Origin: Verrucomicrobiaceae bacterium
GTDB lineage: Bacteria; Verrucomicrobiota; Verrucomicrobiae; Verrucomicrobiales; Akkermansiaceae
NCBI GenBank assembly: GCA_947372405.1
Contig: CANBTO010000247.1
Coordinates: 1-7,333 of the forward strand
Length of the DNA stretch: 7,333 bases
Direction of reading: 5' to 3'
Part shown: positions 1 through 6,304 of the stretch, one piece after another
How positions within the stretch are numbered: position 1 is the first letter of the stretch
How the letters are laid out: every line of letters begins with the position of its first letter
Position numbers and translations under genes: made by a program
Notes under the pieces: generated by a model
The model's input: only the letters and a program-made list of their open reading frames with translations
Told to the model about the DNA's origin: nothing
The model's database searches: none

Positions 1-237
1 GATCTGAACGCAGCGGTTTCCAACAACTTGCTGAAACACATCGCGCTCATCGGAGGGCGGGTGGCCACGAGTCCTGATCCGGACCACATCGTTCGCGTGA
101 TGATTCCGATCACACTGTTGGAGGTACTCGCGGATCGTGCGGACATCAATTCCATTTCACCGGCAAGTCTATCCATTTCGAGCGGGTTGAAGACGGAGAC
201 ACAGCCGCAGACCGGCAGTTCAAAAACAAAGCCCTAG
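1..237 (+). CDS. C-terminal end of an ORF resembling the pre-catalytic region of S8 (subtilisin-like) proteases; possibly a truncated gene
   Basis: The frame is open from base 1 and ends at TAG 235-237, giving at least 78 residues, so the true start lies upstream; the in-frame TTG at 28 is unlikely to be it. The text LLKHIALIGGRV, VMIPITLLEVLADRADIN and SISPASLS follows a pattern I recognise from the region ahead of the catalytic domain in planctomycete and verrucomicrobial subtilases (an 'I..lGG.V....iP...le.lA.r.dV..I.PA' pattern). In those proteins a catalytic domain with Asp/His/Ser motifs follows. Here the frame runs only about 25 more polar residues (Thr/Gln/Ser/Lys-rich) and stops, and no continuation is visible in the next 55 nt before the metalloprotease gene. 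It could be a decayed or truncated protease gene, or a stand-alone prodomain-like protein. The family resemblance is from memory and the function is inferred. Confidence 0.5.
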   Translation, partial: DLNAAVSNNLLKHIALIGGRVATSPDPDHIVRVMIPITLLEVLADRADINSISPASLSISSGLKTETQPQTGSSKTKP

Positions 238-292
238 CAGCAATTGAACCGACTGCCACTCCAAGCCTCTCACTTCCACCTTTCTTGCTGTA

Positions 293-3200
293 ATGAAATC
301 GATCACACGTAATCTCGTCTATTGCGGTCTGCTGCTGACCAGCCTCGTCCCTGCCAATGCGCTTACAATTGTTCGAACCAATGACGCCTCGATGTCCAAT
401 ACGAGTATCATATCAGCAGCGGACGCAGCCAGCGCGAGTGCTGCATTTGACTATGCGGCGTCACTGATCACGGCTCAATACAACGATCCCATCCAGATCA
501 ATATCATTCTCAAGGCGGTTTCCGGAACAGGGACTTTAGGCAGTAGTAGCACCCAACTCCTCGGCACTCTCAGCTACGCGTCAACACGAACTGCGCTTAT
601 TAATGACGCAACTGCGGGTGACCCCGACGACGCGGCGGCGATCGCCAGCTTGGGGGCTTCCGATCCGACCGGTGGCGCGTCCGCCAATTTCCTCGTTTCT
701 CGTGCGCAGGGTAAAGCGTTGGGACTCATCGCTAGTGATGCAGTCACCGACGGCACGTTCACGTTTGGAGCTGGGTTTACATACACCTACGATTCCACCA
801 ACCGTGCGGTAGCAGGCAAGATTGATTTCATCGGCGTTGCCCTCCATGAAATCACCGAAATTATGGGGCGGATTGGTGTGCTCGGTCAAGCTCTCACCGG
901 AGTCCCGAACTACATTCCCTACGACCTGTTTCGCTACAAAGCGTCTGGCGTGCGCAGCCTGAACCAGACTGACACGGGCGTTTATTTCTCGATCAATGGA
1001 GGTGTCACGAACCTCAAGGGATACAACGTGCCAGGAAATGGAGGTGACCTTGCGGACTGGACGAGCGGTGCGAATGATGCGTGCAATGCCTTCAGCAGTT
1101 CCGGTGTGAAGAATGATCTTACAGCCGTCGACATTCAAGTTATGAACGTGATTGGCTACAACAAGATCAGCGCTCCAACCGTGATTTCTATCAGCCGGGT
1201 AAATTCATCTCCAAGTAACTCATCCACCGTGAACTGGACGCTGAAATTCAGCTCCGCCGTCACCGGCGTGACCGCAAGCAACTTCTCCCTATCCGGCGCT
1301 GCCGCCACCGGATCCACAGTCGGAACACCGACAACCGCGAACGCTGGACTCACCTGGAACGTACCCGTGACCACCGGAAGCACCAGCGGAACTCTCACGC
1401 TCAGCATGGCCAATAGCACCGGGCAATCCCCTACGGTTTCTACTTCGCTGCCGTTCGTCGACGAATCGTACAACATGGACAAGACCGCGCCCACCATGAC
1501 CACGCGTACCATCGTTTCCAACAACACCAACACTGCCTGGGCGAAGGCGAGTGATGTGATCACGCTCAGCCTGACGTCCAGCGAGGCGATCAACGCACCG
1601 ACGGTGACCATCGCCGGACAAGCTGCGACAGTGAGTGGCAGCGGCACAAGCTGGTCGGCGACCATCACGGTCTCGGGCAGCACTCCAGAGGGAACCGCCA
1701 CATTCAGTGTGAGCTTCTCCGACCTGGCAGGCAATGCGGGCACGGCGGTCACCACCACGACCAATGCCAGTTCGGTGACAATTGACCGGACGGCACCAGC
1801 CATCGCCATCAGCGCGCCGTCGGCCAGCACCACCAAAGCCGGTCCGGTGACTTACACCGTGACCTACACGGATACCAACTTCAATGCGAGCACTCTGGCA
1901 GTCGGAAATGTCACACTCAACAAAACCGGGACCGCCAACGGCACCGTGGGAGTAAGCGGCACCGGCAACACGCGCACGGTCACCATCAGCAGCATCACGG
2001 GTGATGGATCGATTGGCATCTCAATCGCATCAGGCACGGCAAGCGACACTGCGGGCAACACCGCACCCGCCGCAGGACCCGGCACCACGTTTACTGTGGA
2101 CAACACCGCACCCACGATGCCCACGCGGACCATCGCAACCAACAACACCAACAGCGCGCGGGCGAAAGCGGGTGATGTGATCACTCTCAGTTTGACGTCC
2201 AGCGAGGCGATCAGCACGCCAACGGTCACCCTGGCCGGACGATCCGCGACAGTCAGTGGCAGCGGCACAACCTGGTCGGCGACCATCACGGTGTCCGGGA
2301 GTGATACGGAGGGAACCGCCACATTCAATGTGAGCTTCTCCGACCTGGCAGGCAATGCGGGCACTGCGGTCACCACCACGACCAACGCCAGCTCGGTAAC
2401 GATCGACCGGACGGCACCGGCCATCGCCATCAGCGCACCGTCCGCCAGCACCACCAAAGCCGGTCCGGTGACTTTCACGGTGAACTATACCGACACGAAC
2501 TTCAACACGAGCACACTGGCAGTTGGAAACATCACGCTCAACAAAACCGGCACGGCCAACGGGACAGCAGCGGTTACCGGGAGCGGCACCTCGCGCACGG
2601 TGACCATCAGCAGCATCACCGGTGATGGAACGATTGGCATTTCGATCGTCGCAGGCACCGCCAGCGATACAGCGGGCAATACCGCACCGGCTGCGGGACC
2701 GAGCACCACGTTCAGCGTGGACAACACCGCGCCAACAGTGGCGGTCACTCCGACCGGAACAACGGTGACCAGCACGCCGATCACCTTCACCCTCACCTTT
2801 TCCGAACCCGTCACAGGTCTAACAGCAGCTGGCATCACCGTCACCAACGGCACCAAAGGCATTCTCAGCGGTAGCGGCACGACCTATAGCCTGCCGGTGT
2901 CAGCCACTGCCGCCGGCACGGTCACATGCCAGGTGAATGCCGCGGTGGCTTCGGATGCCGCAGGCAACAGCAACACCGCGTCTAACAACGCCTCGGTAAC
3001 CCTGTCGCTCACCACCCAGGAATCATGGCGCCTGCAGTATTTCGGCATCATCACCAACACCGGCAACGCGGCCGACAACGCCGATCCGGATGGGGACGGC
3101 AACAACAACCTGCTGGAATATGTGGCGGGCCTCGTGCCTAACAACTCGGCCTCGCGCTTCAGCATCAGCGCCCAACCGGTGAGCGGCCAACCCGGACGAA

Positions 3201-3391
3201 AGGCAATCGTTTTCAGCCCGATCGTTGTCGGCCGCACCTACGTCGTGAAGAGCGCGACGACCCTGAACAACCCGGTTTGGTCCAACCTCACCAGCTTTAC
3301 GACCAATGATGTCGGCTCCGTGCGCACCGTCACCGATCTGTCTGCAAGCCAGAGCAAAAAATTCTACCACGTGGAAATCACCGCGCCATAG
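293..3391 (+). CDS. Secreted multidomain metalloprotease-like protein (HExxE motif) with Ig-like repeats
   Basis: The 1032-residue protein starts with a signal peptide: Lys/Arg near the N-terminus, a hydrophobic core at residues 8-19 and a likely cut after Ala23 (ANA|L). Residues 24-290 form a protease-like domain with HEITEIMGR at 185-193 (H185, E186, E189, G192), then YDLFRY, GGDLADW (250-256) and the closing [14 protein letters not shown] (276-289). This order resembles the bacterial family annotated as NF038122 metalloproteases; the match is from memory. Residues 293-395 look like a first Ig-like domain. Residues 396-602 and 603-809 are a near-identical two-domain repeat, and 810-908 is a further Ig-like domain. 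Residues 909-1032 form a C-terminal module with ESWRLQYFG, a [12 protein letters not shown] calcium-loop-like stretch (928-939) and LLEYVAG, seen on many verrucomicrobial exported proteins. I see no transmembrane anchor at the C-terminus. ATG 293 is chosen because the signal peptide follows at once; no Shine-Dalgarno is visible. The role is probably extracellular proteolysis or adhesion; the substrate is unknown. Confidence 0.8.
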   Translation: MKSITRNLVYCGLLLTSLVPANALTIVRTNDASMSNTSIISAADAASASAAFDYAASLITAQYNDPIQINIILKAVSGTGTLGSSSTQLLGTLSYASTRTALINDATAGDPDDAAAIASLGASDPTGGASANFLVSRAQGKALGLIASDAVTDGTFTFGAGFTYTYDSTNRAVAGKIDFIGVALHEITEIMGRIGVLGQALTGVPNYIPYDLFRYKASGVRSLNQTDTGVYFSINGGVTNLKGYNVPGNGGDLADWTSGANDACNAFSSSGVKNDLTAVDIQVMNVIGYNKISAPTVISISRVNSSPSNSSTVNWTLKFSSAVTGVTASNFSLSGAAATGSTVGTPTTANAGLTWNVPVTTGSTSGTLTLSMANSTGQSPTVSTSLPFVDESYNMDKTAPTMTTRTIVSNNTNTAWAKASDVITLSLTSSEAINAPTVTIAGQAATVSGSGTSWSATITVSGSTPEGTATFSVSFSDLAGNAGTAVTTTTNASSVTIDRTAPAIAISAPSASTTKAGPVTYTVTYTDTNFNASTLAVGNVTLNKTGTANGTVGVSGTGNTRTVTISSITGDGSIGISIASGTASDTAGNTAPAAGPGTTFTVDNTAPTMPTRTIATNNTNSARAKAGDVITLSLTSSEAISTPTVTLAGRSATVSGSGTTWSATITVSGSDTEGTATFNVSFSDLAGNAGTAVTTTTNASSVTIDRTAPAIAISAPSASTTKAGPVTFTVNYTDTNFNTSTLAVGNITLNKTGTANGTAAVTGSGTSRTVTISSITGDGTIGISIVAGTASDTAGNTAPAAGPSTTFSVDNTAPTVAVTPTGTTVTSTPITFTLTFSEPVTGLTAAGITVTNGTKGILSGSGTTYSLPVSATAAGTVTCQVNAAVASDAAGNSNTASNNASVTLSLTTQESWRLQYFGIITNTGNAADNADPDGDGNNNLLEYVAGLVPNNSASRFSISAQPVSGQPGRKAIVFSPIVVGRTYVVKSATTLNNPVWSNLTSFTTNDVGSVRTVTDLSASQSKKFYHVEITAP
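1478..2098 (+). repeat. Tandem repeat unit 1 (621 bp, two Ig-like domains) inside the metalloprotease gene
   Basis: This in-frame unit encodes residues 396-602, beginning DKTAPTM and ending TTFTV. Each unit contains two different Ig-like domains: one starting D-T-APTM and containing [11 protein letters not shown] and [12 protein letters not shown], and one starting [10 protein letters not shown] and containing YTDTNFN and [11 protein letters not shown]. The same phrases recur exactly 207 residues later. Confidence 0.95.
2099..2719 (+). repeat. Tandem repeat unit 2 (621 bp, two Ig-like domains), directly abutting unit 1
   Basis: This unit encodes residues 603-809, beginning DNTAPTM and ending TTFSV, with exactly the length of unit 1 and no indels. 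By eye about 31 of 207 residues differ, roughly 85% protein identity. Some DNA stretches are nearly identical, for example the part encoding [12 protein letters not shown] through [11 protein letters not shown] third D-N-TAPTV start follows at 2720, but the domain there diverges. Confidence 0.95.
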
Positions 3392-3477
3392 AGCGTCATT
3401 CCTTCACGTTCTGCGGAATCTCACCAGTCCTCCAAGCAACGGAAGGAGTCTTTGACCCAATGTGGCCTTGCTTACCA

Positions 3478-3501
3478 GCCCGGCACTCAGCGCCGGGTTT
3501 T
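3478..3501 (+). terminator. Probable intrinsic terminator of the metalloprotease gene
   Basis: A perfect 6-bp all-G/C stem, CCCGGC (3479-3484) with GCCGGG (3492-3497), encloses a 7-nt loop and is followed by TTTT at 3498-3501. It lies about 90 nt after the metalloprotease stop and points the right way to end that transcript. The T-run is short, so it may be weak. Confidence 0.6.
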
Positions 3502-3773
3502 GCAGTGGCAAGGAAGGCGCACCAGAAGGCATGAGCGGCATGCGAGCACTGACAAGGTCTTCATATTTTCATCGAACCTCAGAGCGATGGCAACCCTACT
3601 AGCGGGGGCCAACGGCGACCTGATCCGCACGCCGCTTCGTTAGCTTTTACCAGAAGTGGGATCGATGTCCCGAAGTTTGTCCGGGGCTTCTCCTGAGTTT
3701 CATATAACGAGACATTGATGCGAAGGCAGGACTTCAGGATTTTTCGCTTGCCCGGACCGGCTGGATGCGGTTT

Positions 3774-3787
3774 TGTTCTTAAGAACA
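3774..3787. promoter_or_regulatory. LexA operator (SOS box), Verrucomicrobia type
   Basis: TGTTC-TTAA-GAACA is a perfect 14-bp palindrome that matches exactly the LexA-binding consensus TGTTC-N4-GAACA reported for Verrucomicrobia (defined with Verrucomicrobium spinosum). It ends 14 nt before ATG 3802 of lexA, so binding should block lexA transcription (autorepression). A further TGTTC half-site follows at 3789-3793. Confidence 0.92.
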
Positions 3788-3801
3788 CTGTTCAAAACAC
3801 A

Positions 3802-4416
3802 ATGCAGCCCGACCTTACCCACCGTCAGAAGGAAATCCTCGAATACCTGCGGATGTCGCAACGAAGAACCGGCATCATGCCATCGACGCGTGAGATCCAG
3901 CATTATTTCGGATTCGCCAGCCAGACTGCGGCCATGAGCCATCTGCGAGCACTTGAACGCAAAGGGGTGATCCAGCGGCTTGCAGGCAAGGCGCGTGCCG
4001 TGATTTTTCCGGAGGATCTCGACCGTGGTGAGATTGCGGACATCCCGATCTACGGCAGTATCGCGGCAGGCATGTCCCAGGACGTGGAGACCGAACGTGA
4101 GGGTTGCATAGCGGTGGACATCAGCGCCCTTGGCATTCCCCGCCACGCGAAGACCTTCGCCCTGAAAGTCCGTGGAAATTCCATGATCGACGCACACATC
4201 TGCAACGGCGACACCGTGATCCTCGAATTCCGGGAGCCCCGCAAGGGAGACATCGTCGCGGCCCTGATCGACGGCGAAACCACCCTGAAACGCTATCTCG
4301 TTGAAAAAGGGCAGCCCTTCCTTCGTGCCGAGAATCCCGATTTTCCGGATCTGATTCCGGCCCGTGAGCTGATCATTCAGGGCGTGCTGGTGGCCTTGCT
4401 GCGGCATGCCGCCTGA
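3802..4416 (+). CDS. lexA: LexA repressor, SOS regulator and self-cleaving serine protease
   Basis: This 204-residue protein is of normal LexA length. The N-terminal winged helix-turn-helix spans about residues 1-70 (THRQKEILEYL at 6-16, recognition region STREIQHYFGFASQTAAMSHL at 28-48). The C-terminal S24 peptidase domain carries every expected element: the self-cleavage Ala89-Gly90 in IYGSIAAGM, the nucleophile Ser127 in VRGNSMID and the general base Lys163 in GETTLKRY. In the cytoplasm it would repress DNA-damage genes and, when RecA filaments form, cut itself and release them. The frame is open upstream to 3715 (29 more residues), but those are not LexA-like and would place the operator inside the gene, so ATG 3802 is preferred. 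No Shine-Dalgarno precedes it. The phosphatase gene follows 83 nt later on the same strand and may share the transcript. Confidence 0.96.
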   Translation: MQPDLTHRQKEILEYLRMSQRRTGIMPSTREIQHYFGFASQTAAMSHLRALERKGVIQRLAGKARAVIFPEDLDRGEIADIPIYGSIAAGMSQDVETEREGCIAVDISALGIPRHAKTFALKVRGNSMIDAHICNGDTVILEFREPRKGDIVAALIDGETTLKRYLVEKGQPFLRAENPDFPDLIPARELIIQGVLVALLRHAA

Positions 4417-4499
4417 CAGGGTGCATCCACAAGGCTTCTACCCATTCCCGGGCGGTTGCGGTTTGACGGATCGTTTCCGTGCCACCAAACTCCTCCGCG

Positions 4500-4982
4500 A
4501 TGGCCTCCACGAAGCACGTGCTCTTTGTTTGTACCGGTAATACCTGCCGCAGCCCGATGGCTGAAGGACTCTTCCGCAAAGCCATCGGTGAAAGGAAAGA
4601 TTTCACTGTCAGCTCGGCTGGCGTCTCCGCATCCAAAGGTTCTCCGATGAGCAGTGAAACCCGGGCGATCCTCAAAAAGCGCGGAGCTTCATTTACATCT
4701 GCGGGAAGCCGCCCGGTTTCCGAAGCCATTCTTCGCGAAGCAACCCACGTCTTCGCCATGACCGAAGGCCACCTCGCCGCGCTTGAGTCCCGTTTCCCGG
4801 AGCATGCGGACAAGTTTTTCCTCGTCCGCGAATTCGCCGGAATTGCTGACAAGCGCTCCGGGCTGGACGTGCCTGACCCCATCGGAATGGGGCTGGCGGC
4901 TTACGAAGAGGTGGCGAAGGTGCTGGATGCCGCCATCCCCTCGATCATCGCTTACATCGACTCGACCAACGGAAAGCCGTAA
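4500..4982 (+). CDS. Low-molecular-weight phosphatase, probably protein-arginine phosphatase (YwlE type)
   Basis: The 160-residue protein has the family fold from end to end. The phosphate-binding loop VCTGNTCRSPMAEG (10-23) holds the CX5R signature with nucleophile Cys11 and Arg17. The acid loop VPDPIGM (124-130) supplies general acid Asp126. Thr15 in the loop, as in Bacillus YwlE (CTGNTCRS), is the residue associated with preference for phosphoarginine; tyrosine phosphatases usually carry a bulkier aliphatic residue there. The likely reaction is removal of phosphate from protein arginine in the cytoplasm, though phosphotyrosine cannot be excluded. An in-frame GTG at 4479 would add seven non-conserved residues (PPNSSA), so ATG 4500 is preferred. 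It lies 83 nt after lexA, and no McsB-type arginine kinase is visible in the window. It converges on sufT with a 16-nt gap and no room for a separate terminator. Confidence 0.88.
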   Translation: MASTKHVLFVCTGNTCRSPMAEGLFRKAIGERKDFTVSSAGVSASKGSPMSSETRAILKKRGASFTSAGSRPVSEAILREATHVFAMTEGHLAALESRFPEHADKFFLVREFAGIADKRSGLDVPDPIGMGLAAYEEVAKVLDAAIPSIIAYIDSTNGKP

Positions 4983-4998
4983 GTGCCGGGAACGCGGA

Positions 4999-5562
4999 TC
5001 AGATCATGCCAAGCTTCATTTTGCCTTCCTCGGAGATCATTTCCTGATTCCAAGCTGGATCCCAGACCAGTTCCACGCGGGCATCGTCGATGCCGTCGAT
5101 CGTCATGATTTTCGCTTGGGCATCCGCGGCGATGACCGGCCCCATGCCGCACCCGGGCGCGGTGAGAGTCATTTTGACGGAAACCACGGTCTTGCCGTCA
5201 ATGCCCTCGATCGCGCAATCGTAAACGAGGCCGAGGTTGACGATGTCCACCGGGATTTCCGGGTCGTAAACTCCCTTGAGCTGGGACCACACCTGCTCTT
5301 CAAGCGGCGCGTCCTTGAGCCTCACGGCTTCCTGATGCTTCTTTTTTTCCTCGTCCGCATCCACTCCGAGCGCATCCGCGTCTTTAGAGGAAATCCGGGC
5401 AAGCCCTTGGGAAGTGGCGACGGTGTAGGTGCCACCCAGCCGCTGGGTAATGAAAACCGCCGTCCCTGCCGGCAGCAACAGGCTGTCTCCACTCGGGATC
5501 TGGATGGCGGACACCTCACGGGTGAGCTTGATTTCTTGGTGCATGCGCGGAGTAAAGACCAC
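4999..5562 (-). CDS. sufT: SufT, Fe-S cluster assembly/maturation protein (MIP18/DUF59 family)
   Basis: The 187-residue protein has the two-part SufT layout. The N-terminal SufT-specific segment reads REVSAIQIPSGD (15-26), LLPAGTAVFITQ (29-40) and LGGTYTV (42-48). A charged linker (DADEEKKKHQ, 68-77) leads to the DUF59 domain with DPEIPVDIVNLGLVYD (100-115), TAPGCGMGP (135-142) containing the conserved Cys138, and the closing VELVWDPAWNQEMIS (163-177). The family helps mature Fe-S proteins in the cytoplasm. No other suf gene is in the window, so it appears to stand alone. GTG 5562 is chosen because GGAGGG sits 6 nt upstream; ATG 5544 (181 residues) is the alternative and also gives a plausible N-terminus. 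It is divergent from the sigma factor gene across 124 nt. Confidence 0.93.
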   Translation of the reverse strand: MVFTPRMHQEIKLTREVSAIQIPSGDSLLLPAGTAVFITQRLGGTYTVATSQGLARISSKDADALGVDADEEKKKHQEAVRLKDAPLEEQVWSQLKGVYDPEIPVDIVNLGLVYDCAIEGIDGKTVVSVKMTLTAPGCGMGPVIAADAQAKIMTIDGIDDARVELVWDPAWNQEMISEEGKMKLGMI

Positions 5563-5686
5563 CCTCCGCCCTCCGGCAAGGGGTGAGTTTATTCGAAATC
5601 AGGTGAACCGGAATCCTCGAAATGACGGATCATCCCCGCAATATGATTGCATGAAGGCCGCCATTTCGGGTTAACTCCACCATTCC
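5563..5686. promoter_or_regulatory. Divergent intergenic region between sufT and the ECF sigma factor gene
   Basis: These 124 nt must hold the promoters of both divergent genes. A 7-bp direct repeat TCGAAAT occurs at 5593-5599 and 5617-5623. GAACC at 5605-5609 resembles the -35 element of ECF-type promoters, but I find no clear matching -10, so autoregulation of the sigma gene is only a possibility. No hairpin or small ORF stands out. Confidence 0.35.
5569..5574 (-). promoter_or_regulatory. Ribosome binding site of sufT
   Basis: On the minus strand, GGAGGG precedes GTG 5562 by 6 nt, the best Shine-Dalgarno in the window. A second GGAGG (5567-5563) abuts that GTG and lies 18 nt from ATG 5544, too far for good use. 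This favours the GTG start. Confidence 0.6.
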
Positions 5687-6304
5687 ATGATAGAGACCAG
5701 CACCAGCACCAGTCCCATCCACGCCTTGCCATCCGGCCTGTGCGAGGATCCGACTGGAGAGGCGGCTGCTTTGATCGGCCGAATGGCCAAGGGAGATGGA
5801 GGTGCCCTGGCGGAACTGCACGGCATGTGGAGCGCCACCTTGTTAGGGGTGTCCTGCCGGATGCTGGGCGACCGCAGGGAGGCGGAGGAAGTCGTGCAGG
5901 ACACCTTCGTCCGCATGTGGCATCGCTCCGCGGAATACGACCCCCACCTATCCCCACCATTCGTATGGGCCTTCGCGGTGATGCGCGGATACTGCATCGA
6001 CCGCCTGCGTTTCCGCCACCGTTCGAAACGCGATTCTTCCCGTGTCGTGCCGATCCATCTGCACGCACCCATCGAGGCATCCGAGGACTCACGGGTGATG
6101 GCCATCGACGACTGGCGGAGAGTGCGCAGCGCCATGGATCTGCTCCCCCCTGACGAACGCAGTTGTCTCGAACTGGCGGTCTTTCTGGAATACACGCATT
6201 CTGAAATCTCGGAACAACTGGGCACTCCTCTGGGCACGGTCAAAAACCGCTTGCGCCGCGCCTTGGAGAAGGTCCGCAACCACCTGTCACGTTATGAACT
6301 CTGA
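5687..6304 (+). CDS. ECF-type RNA polymerase sigma factor (sigma-70 family)
   Basis: The 205-residue protein contains only sigma regions 2 and 4, the mark of ECF sigma factors. Region 2 spans about 27-110, with LIGRMAKGDGGALAELH (29-45), the core-binding segment DRREAEEVVQDTFVRMW (62-78) and the -10 recognition part WAFAVMRGYCIDRLR (94-108). After a linker, region 4 spans about 148-202, with LLPPDERSCLELAVFLEYTH (152-171) and the helix-turn-helix ISEQLGTPLGTVKNRLRRAL (174-193), which should read the -35 element. The first ~25 residues are a Ser/Thr/Pro-rich extension. The next gene overlaps its last 11 nt and encodes a membrane anti-sigma factor, so this sigma should be held at the membrane and released by an envelope signal. 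It resembles the SigK/RskA type, but the subgroup and target genes are not determined. Confidence 0.93.
   Translation: MIETSTSTSPIHALPSGLCEDPTGEAAALIGRMAKGDGGALAELHGMWSATLLGVSCRMLGDRREAEEVVQDTFVRMWHRSAEYDPHLSPPFVWAFAVMRGYCIDRLRFRHRSKRDSSRVVPIHLHAPIEASEDSRVMAIDDWRRVRSAMDLLPPDERSCLELAVFLEYTHSEISEQLGTPLGTVKNRLRRALEKVRNHLSRYEL

Larger units (their letters stand above)
3392..3801. other. Non-coding interval between the metalloprotease gene and lexA
   Basis: About 410 nt. It contains a terminator-like hairpin at 3478-3501 and the LexA operator at 3774-3787. I see no tRNA, no convincing ORF and no repeat shared with the rest of the window. The lexA reading frame stays open back to TTG 3715 and ATG 3718, but the operator lies inside that extension, so I treat it as untranslated leader. 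A TATAAC box at 3703-3708 has no well-spaced -35 element, so no promoter is called. Confidence 0.6.

Noticed and set aside
214..257. Inverted repeat GGCAGT (214-219) with ACTGCC (252-257) around the end of the first ORF
   Set aside because: The arms are short, the loop is 32 nt with only a bulged second helix possible, and no T-run follows, so it is not a convincing terminator.
1156..2880. Long minus-strand open frames opposite the Ig-repeat region (1156-1836, 1864-2478, 2485-2880)
   Set aside because: They mirror the Thr/Ser/Gly-rich repeats codon for codon and are themselves Val/Leu/Ala-rich repetitive text with no domain signature; they are composition shadows of the metalloprotease gene.
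3452..3643. Small plus-strand ORF after the metalloprotease gene
   Set aside because: It starts at TTG, runs through the terminator-like hairpin and is Arg/Gln-rich with no recognisable motif; it is likely chance.
3677..3708. Possible sigma-70 promoter TTGTCC / TATAAC before lexA
   Set aside because: The spacer is 20 nt, too long for a confident call, and the box lies well upstream of the operator.
3715..3801. 29-residue N-terminal extension of LexA
   Set aside because: The extension is not LexA-like and contains the LexA operator; ATG 3802 gives a LexA of normal length starting just before the conserved THRQKEIL.
4783..5586. Plus-strand 267-codon open frame across the end of the phosphatase and opposite sufT
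   Set aside because: It overlaps two well-supported genes in other frames and its translation shows no family features.
5671..6279. Minus-strand open frame opposite the ECF sigma factor gene
   Set aside because: The plus-strand frame has clear sigma regions 2 and 4; the opposite frame is Arg/Ser-rich shadow text.
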